The notes beneath the pieces are model-generated. The model did not search any database. It was not told the DNA's origin and saw only the letters and a list, made by a program, of their open reading frames with translations. A DNA stretch of 64,000 nt, taken from contig NZ_WUQX01000001.1 in assembly GCF_009830285.1 (NCBI RefSeq), positions 5,146,501 through 5,210,500 on the forward strand, given 5' to 3'. The stretch's first letter is position 1; every line of letters starts with the position of its first letter. Source of the DNA: Sporofaciens musculi. GTDB lineage: Bacteria > Bacillota > Clostridia > Lachnospirales > Lachnospiraceae. The translations under genes and the position numbers were made by a program. Of the stretch, positions 52,033 to 62,666 are shown piece after piece.

Positions 52033-52707
52033 ATGACAGATCCATACCGCGTTCTGGGCATACCTCAGAACGCATCTGACGAAGATATTAAAAAGGCATA
52101 CCGGAACTTAAGCCGTAAATATCATCCGGATGCAAATATTAATAATCCCAACAAAGATCAGGCGGAAGCGCGATTTAAGGAGGTTCAGCAGGCTTACCAG
52201 CAGATTATGCAGGAACGGGAATACCAAGATTCTGACACCTACGGCGGCTTCGGGAATTTCCGAGGCTTCAACGCGCAATACCAGTATACGGGAACGAACG
52301 GAGGTGAGACGGAAGAAGACCTCCATATGAAGGCAGCCTCCAACTTTATCAACAGCCGCCATTATCGGGAAGCTTTAAACCTTTTGAACGGGATTCATGA
52401 CCGAAGTGCCCGCTGGTACTATTACAGCGCCCTTGCTAACTCCGGTATCGGCAATAATGCTATTGCCCTTCAACATGCCCAGGAGGCTTACCGTCTTGAG
52501 CCTAATAACCTGCAGTACCAGTTCCTCCTCCGGCGTTTTGAAAGCGGAGGCGCTTGGTACCAGCAGCAGCAAGGCCCTTACCAAACCACGTTTGCAGGCG
52601 GAGGAGACTGGTGTACAAAGCTATGTATTGCTAATATAATCTGTAATATGTGCTGCGGCAGTGGTTTCTGCTGCGGCGGAGGCGGAGCGCCGGGTGGTTA
52701 TATTTAA
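52033..52707 (+). CDS. J-domain protein with TPR-like region and Cys/Gly-rich tail
   Basis: This 224-residue protein begins with a J domain (DPYRVLGIPQNASDEDIKKA, YRNLSRKYHPDAN with the HPD motif). A TPR-like helical part follows (AASNFINSRHYREALNLLNG, AIALQHAQEAYRLEPNN). It ends in an unusual tail with IICNMCCGSGFCCGGGGAPG. It would recruit a DnaK to a specific client. It forms a unit with the two preceding genes. Confidence 0.87.
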   Translation: MTDPYRVLGIPQNASDEDIKKAYRNLSRKYHPDANINNPNKDQAEARFKEVQQAYQQIMQEREYQDSDTYGGFGNFRGFNAQYQYTGTNGGETEEDLHMKAASNFINSRHYREALNLLNGIHDRSARWYYYSALANSGIGNNAIALQHAQEAYRLEPNNLQYQFLLRRFESGGAWYQQQQGPYQTTFAGGGDWCTKLCIANIICNMCCGSGFCCGGGGAPGGYI

Positions 52708-52768
52708 AATTTAAGTCCATAGGCGAGACAGATCTCATAGATAAAATCTTAGGAAAGGGGAAACAGCC

Positions 52769-53296
52769 ATGCTGGAATATCTCGTACTTTATCAGAGCGA
52801 ATCCGGAAATACAAAGAAAATTGCCGCAACGATTTTCTCCCATCTTCCCGGAACCTCCAAAGACTTGATTGACATCATGACGGACAAGATGATTCCGGAA
52901 GCACGTATCTATTTCATAGGCTTCTGTGTACATCAGGGGTCCTGCAGTATGGTGGTCAGTGATTTTCTGAATGACCTAAGCGGCAAACGGATTGCTCTGT
53001 TTGGGACCTGTGGCATGGGCGACTCTCCAGAATATTACAGTACCATCGAGCACAGTGCAAATGCATGGATTGAGTCTGATAATGAATATCTGGGAGCATT
53101 TATCTGCCAAGGCAAGATGCCGCAAAAGATTCGTCAAAAATACGAAGCTATGCGGACAGCAGAAAATACTGCAAAGATTAACATGTGCCTTCGGAACTTC
53201 GACGAGGCTCTGACGCATCCTGACAGCTTGGATATAGAGCATGCGAAGGTATTTGTTGAAAAAATATTGAAAAAAATTAAGGCAAAGGATTTTTAA
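52769..53296 (+). CDS. Flavodoxin-family protein
   Basis: This 175-residue protein has the FMN-phosphate loop YQSESGNTKKIA, then IYFIGFCVHQGSCS and FGTCGMGDSPEYY, as in flavodoxins. It has no fused partner. AGGAAAGGGG precedes the ATG at 52769. It may act as an electron carrier or reductase; the partner is not visible. Confidence 0.83.
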   Translation: MLEYLVLYQSESGNTKKIAATIFSHLPGTSKDLIDIMTDKMIPEARIYFIGFCVHQGSCSMVVSDFLNDLSGKRIALFGTCGMGDSPEYYSTIEHSANAWIESDNEYLGAFICQGKMPQKIRQKYEAMRTAENTAKINMCLRNFDEALTHPDSLDIEHAKVFVEKILKKIKAKDF

Positions 53297-53308
53297 GTCC
53301 TTTGCCTT
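53279..53308 (+). terminator. Hairpin overlapping the end of the flavodoxin gene
   Basis: An 11-bp stem (AAGGCAAAGGA and complement) with an 8-base loop includes the flavodoxin stop codon. The U tail is weak on both sides, so termination efficiency is uncertain. Confidence 0.55.
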
Positions 53309-53430
53309 ATCATGTAACCAAAAGGCTCTATATAGGAAGTTCCAGATAGATATCCTTTCCTTCTTTGATAGAAATGACAACCTTGCCCCTCTTTACTGTG
53401 GTAACCGCGGCCTCAATCTCTATTAATGGC

Positions 53431-53471
53431 AAGAGGCAGAGGATTCATATCAAAATGCTCCTCTGCCTCTT
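53431..53471. terminator. 13-bp stem hairpin between convergent genes
   Basis: A perfect 13-bp inverted repeat (AAGAGGCAGAGGA and complement) with a 15-base loop lies between the convergent flavodoxin and surface-protein genes. There is no clear U tail, but its position suggests a bidirectional stop. Nothing else of note is visible in 53309-53490. Confidence 0.5.
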
Positions 53472-53490
53472 AATGTTCTTTATTCTCTTA

Positions 53491-56400
53491 TTACATCGTT
53501 CTACGCTTCAATGTATATCTAATACCCGCCGCTCCTAACATCATAAAGAGAACATAAAGCAACATGGCATTCGTATCACCGGTCTTCGGAGAAGGCTTTT
53601 TACTCGGAACAGTGGTTCCTTTCCCATTGCCAGTACTGCTGCCACCGTTGCTGCCTCCTTCTGCCTTAACAGGCTCAAGCTCAGACCATCCAAGTGCAAT
53701 CGGAGATAAACTGTATACTCTGAATTCAACTCCTGCATCTGTCTTGGTGATTTCCGGATATTCAACATCTCCTGCTTTCTTATCCTTACGATCTACAGTA
53801 AGCATATGCGCAGCTACAAAATTATGGGTTCCTTTTCCTGTACCCTCCGGATACGCCAGTTTTACCACTACGCCTTCCTTCGGGAAGTTCTTGTCATCTA
53901 CCTCAACCAGTTCACCCTTTTCATTTACCATGCATAACGTCACATCATAAACCTCAGCGATTTTTGAAGAATTCGCTCCAAATTTCTTCTCGATCTCCCC
54001 AATCGTCTTTGACTTCATGGTGTTGGTAATCTCGATTGGCGTCTTAAATTTCTTCTCAAGACCTGCCGGAACATAGGTAATGCCGCTTTCATGCTTTAAT
54101 TTATATACTACGCCGGCTTCCCCATTCTCCACCTCTACATCCTGAATGGTTATCTTCGTAATATTACCTGTAATCGTTGGTAAACGATCCGGACATTCAT
54201 AATTATCCGCATCTGCACCTGTCAGCACAACCGGATTTCCATCCTTCCACGCCAGCGTTACCTCCTGTTTGCCAGCCTTAAGACCTTTGTAAGTTCCGGT
54301 TAATTTATCAGAGCCACATACAAACTTCACGTCATCAGAGCCAATCACTCCTTTAATCTTCAGACTACCGTAAAGCGTTGCTTTTGCATCCGTCTTAGCA
54401 TCACCCGCAGCATTATCTGCTCTGTCTGCCGCGCCCAGGTCGCTTGTATCCCAACTAAGGGCAGCTTTTGATACATACAGTTCAGCGTATGCCGTTGTCT
54501 CTGCGTATTCATCTGTAGAAGCTGCAACGGCAATCATTCTGGTCATTCCTACCTTTTTAATATGCACCTTTCCAGCGCTGTCAATATCAGCAATCTCTGT
54601 ATCCTCAATACGATAGGTTACTTTGCTGCCCTGTGCAAAGCCTGTTGTCTCTACAGTAAAATCTGAATCTCCGTATTTTCTGTTCTCCACAGGAGTTACA
54701 AACCGGAAGTCAGACTGATTAAGCTTATCCACTACCAAAATAGTAACCTCAATGCTGTATGGAAGATAATTGACGGATTCCATAACCGGAATCGTAATAA
54801 CAGCCTGCTTGTCCTTGTTCTTACTGTCATTTACAAGTGTATATGATAATACTCCTGCCTCTGTCAAGCTGGGAACACCGCTTAATACCTGATCTGTATC
54901 CTTCACCACAAGCGTTCCTGTCTTTGTACCTTCCTGCAGCTTCAAGTCATATGCTCCTGAGTTGCCGTATCCATTTTTAATTTCAATCTTCTCGTCAGCC
55001 TTGGCAAGTTTATTGATGGTAAAGGGAACCTCCAATGAATCCCATGTATAATTACAACCGTCTTTGGCAGTAACAATCATCTTGCCTGTTCCGGCGTTGA
55101 TATTGTCACGATACTCTACCGTATAATCCTTATCCTTCTCAAGAGTGATGTCCACATCCGCGGAATCAGCCGCCTTCACAACCACACTATGGCTTGGCTT
55201 GATTTCTTCCCCTAACTTATATGTATACTCTCCGGTTATGGTTACCTCTGGTCTTACCTTTTTGGGTATAACTTTAAATGTAACATCCGCAGACACCCTG
55301 CTGTCCTCGGAAGAAACCTTTACACGATATGTATAAGTTCCAACCGGTAAGTTGGCTTCCGCTACACACTCTGCGCCCGTGGAAGAAATAAGACGTTCGC
55401 TGCCTGTTGTAACATCATACCATTCATATGTCACGTTAGCTGCTTCCACCGCGCCTGTGACGCTTGCTTTCATCTTCGGTGGATTCTGATATCCATATTC
55501 AACGCTGGATGGCTCTGCCGTCACAGTCACATCCTTGATCGCGCCTGTCGGAAGGGGTTCTTCGATTCTGGTTCCCGCCTCATTTGGACTTGGGGACACC
55601 TGCATCCGAATCTTGTCGTCACAAACCAAAGAGCCGTACAGACTTCCCGCATCTCCTGTATACGTATAAACCACTTTCTTATTGTCTGTACCAGAAGCAG
55701 CCTTCGGGTCTACCCTGTAAATATTATTTGTATCATTAAAATAAAGTCTTCCGTCATAGTAAGAGAGCCTGGAATAGCTTCCCTGCCAATAACCGCCGTT
55801 TGACGCCAGCCATTTTGCGGTAAATGCCGCCACTGTCTCCTCTTTATCCCCTGACCTGCATACCAGCAAATTCTCAAAACTATTTCCGCTGGTCGGATAC
55901 TTCAAATAGTAATCCTTACCGTCAATCGTAAAGATTGCAGATACTCCGCCCTGCCAATATGCATTATCATACGTTGTCGAGGTACAATTCTGTGCTGTCG
56001 TCCACTCGTAATGACCGTCTTTTCCTTCGCTCCCTATCTTTGTATCACTATTCAGGAAATAATTATGTCTGACATAACCTAAACGGTCCACCGTTGGGTC
56101 ATCCCATGTCACGTCTACATGATACCAATTCCCGTCAAGCTGAATAACATTCCACATATGATTCATAGCTGTACTATTGACATAATCAAAGGGAATTCCT
56201 GCCCTTTTCATCATTGCGCCATAGGCAAGGCTATATCCCTGACAGACTCCCGTTCCTTCTACAAACGCTGAATAGACGTCACGTTTTTGAAGGCTTGTGT
56301 CGTAACTCATATGCTGTGCAAGATAATCATGGCATGCCCTTGCAATCTGAAGTTTGCTCATACCTGCCGGATTCGGAACAGCTTCACTGTATGCCTTATT

Positions 56401-57069
56401 AAAAGCATTCTCGAAGATCTGAACGTTCTGCACTGTATAGGCAGGATTATATATCGGAGTAACACTTACTACGATACCAGTCGCTTGTGTATAAGACCAA
56501 GTTGCACTCACCACATAAAACAGATCTGGATTCATATTCACAAGATCTACGAATAACACTTCCATCTCATCTTTGGATATCTGATAAGCGCTTACATCAA
56601 TCTTTTTCTCCCATGCCTTCATTCCGTTCAGCAGGGCTGTTTTTGCAGCCTCCTTATCGGACGCGGCACGCGCCCCTGACTCATCATCCAGAGACAGCAT
56701 CATCGGCATATCCATCACGCCGAAACCGCCGCACTGGTAGATATAGCCGCTTAAATCCATCGTTTCTTCTACAAGACCACCATTAGCTTCCTGATTATCC
56801 TCTGGCTTCTCTGTCGCTTCATCCTCCGGCTTCCCCGTCTGTGACGGCTCTTGCCCCTTATCTTCCGGCTGCTTTTCCTCTGGCTCTTTCTTGTCTTCTT
56901 CTGCTTCTGGCGCTTCTCCATCCTCCTCGGACGTCAGCAAATCCACCTGCTCAGAATCCCCATCCTCTGCAAACGATGTCAGAGCGGGCAGGTTCACCGA
57001 ACCGCCAATCACAACAAGAGCTAACGCCGCAGCCAGAAGCTGCTTCAACCGTTTTTTCCTCTCCTTCAT
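53491..57069 (-). CDS. Large sortase-anchored surface protein with transglutaminase-like domain
   Basis: This 1192-residue exported protein has a signal peptide (KRLKQLLAAALALVVIGGSV to about residue 35) and an acidic Glu/Pro-rich linker (residues 40-100). A transglutaminase-like cysteine-protease fold follows at about residues 180-360, with Cys in GTGVCQGYSLAYG, His in AMNHMWNVI and Asp in YHVDVTWDDP. Then come several bacterial-Ig/MBG-like repeats. The C terminus carries a sorting signal, KPSPKTGDTN, then a hydrophobic stretch and KRRTM. The class B sortase at 48228 or another housekeeping sortase could attach it. It may crosslink or cut proteins at the cell surface. Confidence 0.9.
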   Translation of the reverse strand: MKERKKRLKQLLAAALALVVIGGSVNLPALTSFAEDGDSEQVDLLTSEEDGEAPEAEEDKKEPEEKQPEDKGQEPSQTGKPEDEATEKPEDNQEANGGLVEETMDLSGYIYQCGGFGVMDMPMMLSLDDESGARAASDKEAAKTALLNGMKAWEKKIDVSAYQISKDEMEVLFVDLVNMNPDLFYVVSATWSYTQATGIVVSVTPIYNPAYTVQNVQIFENAFNKAYSEAVPNPAGMSKLQIARACHDYLAQHMSYDTSLQKRDVYSAFVEGTGVCQGYSLAYGAMMKRAGIPFDYVNSTAMNHMWNVIQLDGNWYHVDVTWDDPTVDRLGYVRHNYFLNSDTKIGSEGKDGHYEWTTAQNCTSTTYDNAYWQGGVSAIFTIDGKDYYLKYPTSGNSFENLLVCRSGDKEETVAAFTAKWLASNGGYWQGSYSRLSYYDGRLYFNDTNNIYRVDPKAASGTDNKKVVYTYTGDAGSLYGSLVCDDKIRMQVSPSPNEAGTRIEEPLPTGAIKDVTVTAEPSSVEYGYQNPPKMKASVTGAVEAANVTYEWYDVTTGSERLISSTGAECVAEANLPVGTYTYRVKVSSEDSRVSADVTFKVIPKKVRPEVTITGEYTYKLGEEIKPSHSVVVKAADSADVDITLEKDKDYTVEYRDNINAGTGKMIVTAKDGCNYTWDSLEVPFTINKLAKADEKIEIKNGYGNSGAYDLKLQEGTKTGTLVVKDTDQVLSGVPSLTEAGVLSYTLVNDSKNKDKQAVITIPVMESVNYLPYSIEVTILVVDKLNQSDFRFVTPVENRKYGDSDFTVETTGFAQGSKVTYRIEDTEIADIDSAGKVHIKKVGMTRMIAVAASTDEYAETTAYAELYVSKAALSWDTSDLGAADRADNAAGDAKTDAKATLYGSLKIKGVIGSDDVKFVCGSDKLTGTYKGLKAGKQEVTLAWKDGNPVVLTGADADNYECPDRLPTITGNITKITIQDVEVENGEAGVVYKLKHESGITYVPAGLEKKFKTPIEITNTMKSKTIGEIEKKFGANSSKIAEVYDVTLCMVNEKGELVEVDDKNFPKEGVVVKLAYPEGTGKGTHNFVAAHMLTVDRKDKKAGDVEYPEITKTDAGVEFRVYSLSPIALGWSELEPVKAEGGSNGGSSTGNGKGTTVPSKKPSPKTGDTNAMLLYVLFMMLGAAGIRYTLKRRTM

Positions 57070-57174
57070 ATTGGTTTCTCCTTTATCAAAATCATTTTGG
57101 GTTTATATCTTCATAATCTTATCATATATCCATATTTAAAAAAAGTATTTTTTTAAATACTTTCATGCCAATTT

Positions 57175-57852
57175 CTACACATTTTCTGTATACCTGCATG
57201 CCGGATATCCGCTGCATCCCCAGAAATCCCCAAATCTTCCGCTGCGTTTTTTTAGAAACTGGCCGCACCTTGGACATACCTTCATATTCTCCATAACAGC
57301 CGGTGACGCCAGCTCCTCCCCCAGCTTCTCGAATACCTTCTGATTCATACTACAGTCGGCAAGAGCGCGGTGCGCTCCATCCGTGGAAATGTGGTAATGC
57401 GACGCCAAGTCCACCAGTTTGTGGTGGGATAGCTTGGGCAGGCAATGTCTTGCCAATGACAAGGTGTCTATGTAGTCATTAATGAATGTCTTCCCCCAAT
57501 AATACTCTGCATCCCGCCAGATAAATTTCATATCAAAAGTATGAATATTATGTCCCACCAGAAAATGTCCGCCCACAAAAGCGTCAAAATCTGCCAAAGC
57601 TTTCTCGAACACAGGCGCGTCTATTACCATATCGTCATAAATGTGATTGACCTGCGACGCACGGTACGGAATCGGTCTTTGGGGATTCACCAGCGTGGAA
57701 AATGTATCCACCACTTTGCCATTCTTCACTTTAACTGCCGAAATCTCAATCACAGCGTCGTTTACCCAACTGGTCCCCGTTGTCTCAAGGTCAAAGACAA
57801 CGTAATCTTTGACGTACTTATCCTGTTTTCTTCCCTTTTTCTCTCCAAGCAT
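57175..57852 (-). CDS. DnaQ-type 3'-5' exonuclease with C-terminal topoisomerase-type zinc finger
   Basis: This 225-residue protein has the DEDDh exonuclease motifs: YVVFDLETTGTSWVND (Exo I), VGHNIHTFDMKF (Exo II) and GAHRALADC (Exo III with His). The C terminus adds CPRCGQFLKKRSGRFGDFWG followed by CSGYPAC, the four-cysteine finger of bacterial topoisomerase I tails. It probably trims DNA in repair. The exonuclease-zinc finger fusion is found in other Firmicutes. Confidence 0.88.
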   Translation of the reverse strand: MLGEKKGRKQDKYVKDYVVFDLETTGTSWVNDAVIEISAVKVKNGKVVDTFSTLVNPQRPIPYRASQVNHIYDDMVIDAPVFEKALADFDAFVGGHFLVGHNIHTFDMKFIWRDAEYYWGKTFINDYIDTLSLARHCLPKLSHHKLVDLASHYHISTDGAHRALADCSMNQKVFEKLGEELASPAVMENMKVCPRCGQFLKKRSGRFGDFWGCSGYPACRYTENV

Positions 57853-57891
57853 AATCCAATCCTTCTCCTCTGCGTCTCTAATTTTAAAACT

Positions 57892-58824
57892 TTACTCTGT
57901 AAACAGCGGTGTGGAATAATACCGATCTCCTGTATCCGGCAAGAGAGCAACGATTACCTTTCCCTTATTCTCCGGCTTTTTTGCAAGCTCAATCGCCCCA
58001 TAGAGAGCCGCCCCTGACGAGATTCCCACCAGCAGCCCCTCTTTCCTGGCAAGCAGCTTTGCAGCCTCAAACGCATCCCCATCCTTTGCCTTAAATATCT
58101 CGTCGTATACCTCAGTATTCAAAACCTCCGGTATAAAACCTGCGCCGATTCCCTGTATCTTATGAGCTCCTGCCTTTCCCTCCGACAATACCGGAGACGC
58201 CGCCGGTTCCAATGCCACAACCTTTATATCTGGGTTCTGCTCTTTCAGATATTCACCGATTCCCGTAACCGTACCGCCGGTCCCTACGCCTGCAATAAAG
58301 ATATCCACCTTCCCATCCGTATCTCTCCATATCTCCGGTCCTGTTGTCGCCTTATGTACCGCCGGATTGGCAGGATTCACAAACTGTCCTGGAATGAAGC
58401 TCCCCGAAATCTCCTTCGCCAGTTCCTTTGCCTTTTCAATGGCTCCTTTCATTCCCTCCCTACCGTCCGTCAATACCAGCTCTGCACCGTAAGCCTTCAG
58501 GATATTCCTTCTCTCCACGCTCATAGTATCGGGCATGGTAAGAATCATCCGATATCCCTTTACTGACGCAATGGATGCAAGACCAATCCCAGTATTTCCT
58601 GAAGTGGGCTCTATAATCACAGAGCCTTCTGTCAATAATCCCTTCTCCTCCGCGTCCTCAATCATGGCTTTTGCTACTCTGTCCTTCACACTTCCCGCAG
58701 GATTCAAATATTCCAGTTTTACCAGAATTGTCGCCTCAAGTCCCAATTCCTTCTCAATGTTTGCCACCTCTACCAGCGGTGTATTTCCAATCAATCCTAA
58801 CATTCCTTTATAACAACTTTCCAT
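57892..58824 (-). CDS. cysK: Cysteine synthase A
   Basis: This 310-residue PLP enzyme makes cysteine from O-acetylserine and sulfide. It has MLGLIGNTPLVEVANIEKEL, the PLP-lysine motif LNPAGSVKDRVA, the Asn-loop EPTSGNTGIGLA, and the phosphate loop GVGTGGTVTGIG. It has the normal length, and AGAAGGA precedes the start. Confidence 0.94.
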   Translation of the reverse strand: MESCYKGMLGLIGNTPLVEVANIEKELGLEATILVKLEYLNPAGSVKDRVAKAMIEDAEEKGLLTEGSVIIEPTSGNTGIGLASIASVKGYRMILTMPDTMSVERRNILKAYGAELVLTDGREGMKGAIEKAKELAKEISGSFIPGQFVNPANPAVHKATTGPEIWRDTDGKVDIFIAGVGTGGTVTGIGEYLKEQNPDIKVVALEPAASPVLSEGKAGAHKIQGIGAGFIPEVLNTEVYDEIFKAKDGDAFEAAKLLARKEGLLVGISSGAALYGAIELAKKPENKGKVIVALLPDTGDRYYSTPLFTE

Positions 58825-58974
58825 AATCCTTCTCCTTTTTCATCTACTATAGCAGAAACAGTCTACACAATCAATGTGACAAAATTAAAATCATCCTGGA
58901 TTTCCTCCAATATAAGTTATGCCCTTAGGGAATACAAATTACGACATTATTTTACAAAAAACCATAAAGTATCA

Positions 58975-59003
58975 TGGACTTTTCAAGTATTATCCATTAT
59001 AAT
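58975..59003 (+). promoter_or_regulatory. Likely promoter of the chemoreceptor gene
   Basis: TGGACT (58975-58980) and TATAAT (58998-59003) have a 17-bp spacer. The leader that follows contains an inverted repeat (TTTTTCAAC and complement, 59018-59043, 8-base loop) before the GAGGAG ribosome binding site. Confidence 0.6.
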
Positions 59004-59082
59004 GAAATTAGTAACATTTTTTCAACTTTTTTTTGTTGAAAAATAACAAATTATTTTTTATGTATGAGAGGAGTCTTTTGAA

Positions 59083-60819
59083 ATGAAACTGAAGTTACGG
59101 GGAAAACTGATTTTGAGCATTGGTATTCTTACCTTTATTGCCGTGTTCTTACTTTCCTTTTTATCATATCTATCTTTACAGAGTGCCTATGATAAAAATC
59201 TTGAAGCCGAGAAGGAAAAACTGGATCAGATTATCCAGAGTCAGGTGGAGTGTATGATCGGGGTACTCCAGGCGGAGTATGACAAGTATCAGAGCGGCGA
59301 GCTCACTGAAGACGAAGCCATGGAGAACGCCAAGTATATTGTCCGTACCACCAGGTACAACGACGGAACCGGATACTTTTGGGCAGACATGGCAGACGGG
59401 ACGAATGCAGTACATATCAATCCCGATGTAGAGGGCACCAACCGTTATAATACACAGGATGAAAAGGGCAATTATTTTGTAAGGGATACGATTGCTGCCG
59501 GAGATAAGCCGGATGGAGACTTTATTGATTTTTATTTTGCTAAATCTGGCGAAACCGAAGCCAAGGCCAAGAGAGGTTTTGTCAAAAAGTTTGAACCTTA
59601 TGGATGGTATATTGGAACCGGAAATTACGAGGAAGATATGCTGCCTATTATCCAGGACGAGCTTAATGCTTCTAAGAGGGCGTGTTTTTTGTCCTTACTG
59701 ATTTTAGTAATTTCTGGTCTGGCCATTTTTGTAATCGGTATTATTGCAATTTCCATAATATCCAAAAAGATGGCCGATCCTATTAGGGGCGCGTCAGAGC
59801 GTTTAATCGAACTAAGCCAGGGAAATCTCAAGGATGAGGTGGTTGAATTTCCGGCAGAAGATGAGATTGGAGATTTAACCCGTGCTCTGGCAAAAACGGT
59901 GCAGACCTGGCGAGATTATATTGAGGATATATCTGCATCCTTATCAGAACTCGACAAAGGGAATCTTAGATTCGACATAGACATGGAATATGTGGGGGAT
60001 TTTGCTCCGATTAAGGACTCCTTCCAGCATACTCTGTTTAAATTGAATGAGACCTTCAGGAAACTCAACATGAGCGCCGAGCAAGTGGCAAGCGGCTCAG
60101 AGCAGGTGGCAAGCGGCGCCCAGGCTCTTGCCCAGGGAACCACTGAGCAGGCGTCATCAGTGGAAGAATTAGCGGCCACCATCAATGAGATACACACCCA
60201 TGTGTCAAACAATGCAGAAAATGCTAAGCAGACCAGTGGACAGGCTTTGACTACTGCTACAGAGATTGAGCAGGGCAAAAAACAGATGGAGCAGATGACC
60301 TCTGCCATGAATCAGATTAACGATTCTTCTTCTGAGATTAGTAAGATTATTAAGACGATTGAAGACATTGCCTTCCAGACCAATATACTTGCATTGAATG
60401 CGGCAGTTGAGGCGGCGCGTGCAGGTGAAGCCGGAAAGGGATTTGCTGTGGTTGCCGACGAAGTACGTAACCTGGCAAGCAAGTCTGCTGAGGCTTCCAA
60501 GAATACAGCGACTCTAATCGAAGCGACTGTTCAATCTGTTCAGGAAGGAGCCGGTATAGCCAACCGAACCGCAGAGTCCCTTGACCGTATTGTCCTCTCT
60601 TCTGAGGAATCAGCAAAACTGGTTCAGGATATTTCCAAGGCGTCACAGGACCAGGCTGCTTCTATTGCACAGGTAACCCAGGGAATCGACCAGATTTCCA
60701 GCGTAGTGCATACCAATTCAGCTACCTCTGAGCAAAGCGCGGCAGCAAGCCAGGAGTTGTCAAGTCAGGCCCAGATATTGATGAGTCTGGTTAAGCAGTT
60801 TAAGATTAGAGAAGCATAG
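59083..60819 (+). CDS. Methyl-accepting chemotaxis protein with single Cache domain
   Basis: This 578-residue receptor has an N-terminal helix ([20 protein letters not shown]) and an extracellular single-Cache domain ([39 protein letters not shown]). A second membrane helix near residue 215, HAMP and coiled-coil regions follow, then the conserved signalling tip [20 protein letters not shown] and [15 protein letters not shown] that binds CheA/CheW. No other chemotaxis gene is in the window. Strong GAGGAG upstream. Confidence 0.93.
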   Translation: MKLKLRGKLILSIGILTFIAVFLLSFLSYLSLQSAYDKNLEAEKEKLDQIIQSQVECMIGVLQAEYDKYQSGELTEDEAMENAKYIVRTTRYNDGTGYFWADMADGTNAVHINPDVEGTNRYNTQDEKGNYFVRDTIAAGDKPDGDFIDFYFAKSGETEAKAKRGFVKKFEPYGWYIGTGNYEEDMLPIIQDELNASKRACFLSLLILVISGLAIFVIGIIAISIISKKMADPIRGASERLIELSQGNLKDEVVEFPAEDEIGDLTRALAKTVQTWRDYIEDISASLSELDKGNLRFDIDMEYVGDFAPIKDSFQHTLFKLNETFRKLNMSAEQVASGSEQVASGAQALAQGTTEQASSVEELAATINEIHTHVSNNAENAKQTSGQALTTATEIEQGKKQMEQMTSAMNQINDSSSEISKIIKTIEDIAFQTNILALNAAVEAARAGEAGKGFAVVADEVRNLASKSAEASKNTATLIEATVQSVQEGAGIANRTAESLDRIVLSSEESAKLVQDISKASQDQAASIAQVTQGIDQISSVVHTNSATSEQSAAASQELSSQAQILMSLVKQFKIREA

Positions 60820-60854
60820 ATGAAAAAACGATAGCTTCGATCATTAAAAACAAA

Positions 60855-60888
60855 AACGCTGCAAGAGTATATCCTGCAGCGTTTTTTA
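60855..60888. terminator. Bidirectional terminator between chemoreceptor and adenine deaminase genes
   Basis: A 9-bp stem (AACGCTGCA and complement) with an 11-base loop has T runs on both sides (TTTTTTATT on plus, TTTTTGTTTTT on minus), serving both convergent genes. Confidence 0.88.
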
Positions 60889-60935
60889 TTTATGTCCCGC
60901 AGGTATGCCCTTTGGGGCATCCCCAAGCTCAACTG

Positions 60936-62651
60936 TTATTCCACAATTAACGGTACAATCGCACTTCGTTTTACATCCACAAGCCCCTTATCAGTCAGCT
61001 TCAAAGCCGGACTTACCGGCAGTCCAAGCGTCCCAAGCGACATAATGGGATTGTCATGCCGATAGCCAAGTTCTTCCAGGCTTTCGCGAATTGCCTTCAG
61101 TCCAAGAGCCGTGTCTCTGACCCCTTTTTCGGAAAGTATACCGCATACAGGCAGCTTTAGCTCTGCAAGAATTCTGCCGTCCTTAACGGTTAAGAAGCCT
61201 CCTTGCAATTCTTGAAGCCTCCTTACTGCCAGAAGCATATCCATTGGACAGTCTCCTGCAACAAAGAGATTGTGATGGTCGTGGAAATATGTGGTGGCTA
61301 CGGTGCCTTCTTTTAGGCAAGAGCCCGTAATAAAACCATAACCAATATTCCCGTTTTTGCCGTGGCGTTCCAAAACCATGGCCAAGAGACAGCCGCTTTT
61401 TTCCCAATCCAGCATATGGTCCCTCACCGGCATGGTAACCAGCTTCTCCGTTGTCTGCGTCCGGTCAGGATGCACCTCGATTACCCGCACAGTAACCTCC
61501 TCTTTGTCCGTATCTGCCATGACTCGAAAGTCCTGAAGATTGACTGGTTTCATACGCACACTCTGATAAAAATCTTCTGGGAACTGATAGGATATTGAAG
61601 CCTCCTGTCTATCTTTCCGATTAAAAATCTGAACCCCGTTTTTGTATACATATGACGGCTTCATCACAGACGGAGAATCCAGCAGTACAAAATCTGCCAG
61701 TTTTCCAGGGGCGATTGTTCCTCTGTCGTACAGATGCATTCTACGACTTGACGTATATGTAGCGCAGTAGATTGCCATTTCCAAAGGGAATCCAGACTCT
61801 ATGGCCTGCTGCACCACATAGTTCAACTGCCCTTTTTCATAGAGAACATCTGCCATGGTATCGTCAGTCACAAAGCCACAGTACTCATAAAGCTGATTTT
61901 CACAAATATATTCCAGTACCTTGGGCTTCAACATTTTATCCTGAATCTCAAAAAACATCCCATTTTCAATCCGCTGCTTCACTTCCTCCAAAGTGTGCTC
62001 GGTGTGATCCCCGTCGATTCCCAGATATAAAAACTTGGCAAGCTCCAGATTCAGAAGAGACGGACAGTGCCCCTCTATCACATATCCTGGATACTCCTGG
62101 CGCAGATATTTAAGAAACTTTGTAATTTCCAGATTATTTTCTTTAATAATCTGACGATAATTCATAATTTCTCCGACACAGACAACGTCCTCCTCACAAA
62201 GCAAATGCTTCATAGCATTGCAGTCAATGATTCCTCCCGTTGTTTCCAGCCGTTCATCAGTGGAGGGAACGCTGCTTGGAATGCCGTAAAAGATATCGAT
62301 TGGCGCGTTTTTTGCAGCGGAAATCATTTCCAGGATTCCGCGGGTGCCTTTCACATTCGCCATCTCGTGGGGCTCAGATACAATAGTTGTTACACCGTAT
62401 GCCGCTACACAATTTCCGAAGGGCTCAGGAGTCATCATGCTGCTTTCAATATGCATATGAATATCCACCAGTCCAGGAATCATATATTTCCCCTGGGCAT
62501 CCAGCACGACCTCTGCATGAAAGGGGGTATTCTGTTCTCGGTCAATATAATAGAATCTCCCGTCTTTCACAGACACATCTCCGGAAATAAATTTTTTCAG
62601 ATAAGTATTAAATACCTTTGCATTTTTAATCAGCAAAGAAACTGTTTCCAT
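60936..62651 (-). CDS. ade: Adenine deaminase
   Basis: This 571-residue amidohydrolase deaminates adenine to hypoxanthine. It has the metal-binding GLVDIHMHIESSMMTPEPFG, TTIVSEPHEMANVKG, the FYGIPSSVPSTD block, VGEIMNY, EGHCPSL, GDHTEHT and FVTDDTMADVL. The C-terminal DHHNLFVAGD block is family-specific. It is 15 bp from the purine permease gene, forming a purine-salvage operon. Confidence 0.93.
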   Translation of the reverse strand: METVSLLIKNAKVFNTYLKKFISGDVSVKDGRFYYIDREQNTPFHAEVVLDAQGKYMIPGLVDIHMHIESSMMTPEPFGNCVAAYGVTTIVSEPHEMANVKGTRGILEMISAAKNAPIDIFYGIPSSVPSTDERLETTGGIIDCNAMKHLLCEEDVVCVGEIMNYRQIIKENNLEITKFLKYLRQEYPGYVIEGHCPSLLNLELAKFLYLGIDGDHTEHTLEEVKQRIENGMFFEIQDKMLKPKVLEYICENQLYEYCGFVTDDTMADVLYEKGQLNYVVQQAIESGFPLEMAIYCATYTSSRRMHLYDRGTIAPGKLADFVLLDSPSVMKPSYVYKNGVQIFNRKDRQEASISYQFPEDFYQSVRMKPVNLQDFRVMADTDKEEVTVRVIEVHPDRTQTTEKLVTMPVRDHMLDWEKSGCLLAMVLERHGKNGNIGYGFITGSCLKEGTVATTYFHDHHNLFVAGDCPMDMLLAVRRLQELQGGFLTVKDGRILAELKLPVCGILSEKGVRDTALGLKAIRESLEELGYRHDNPIMSLGTLGLPVSPALKLTDKGLVDVKRSAIVPLIVE

Positions 62652-62666
62652 AAAGCTTCCTCCCGC

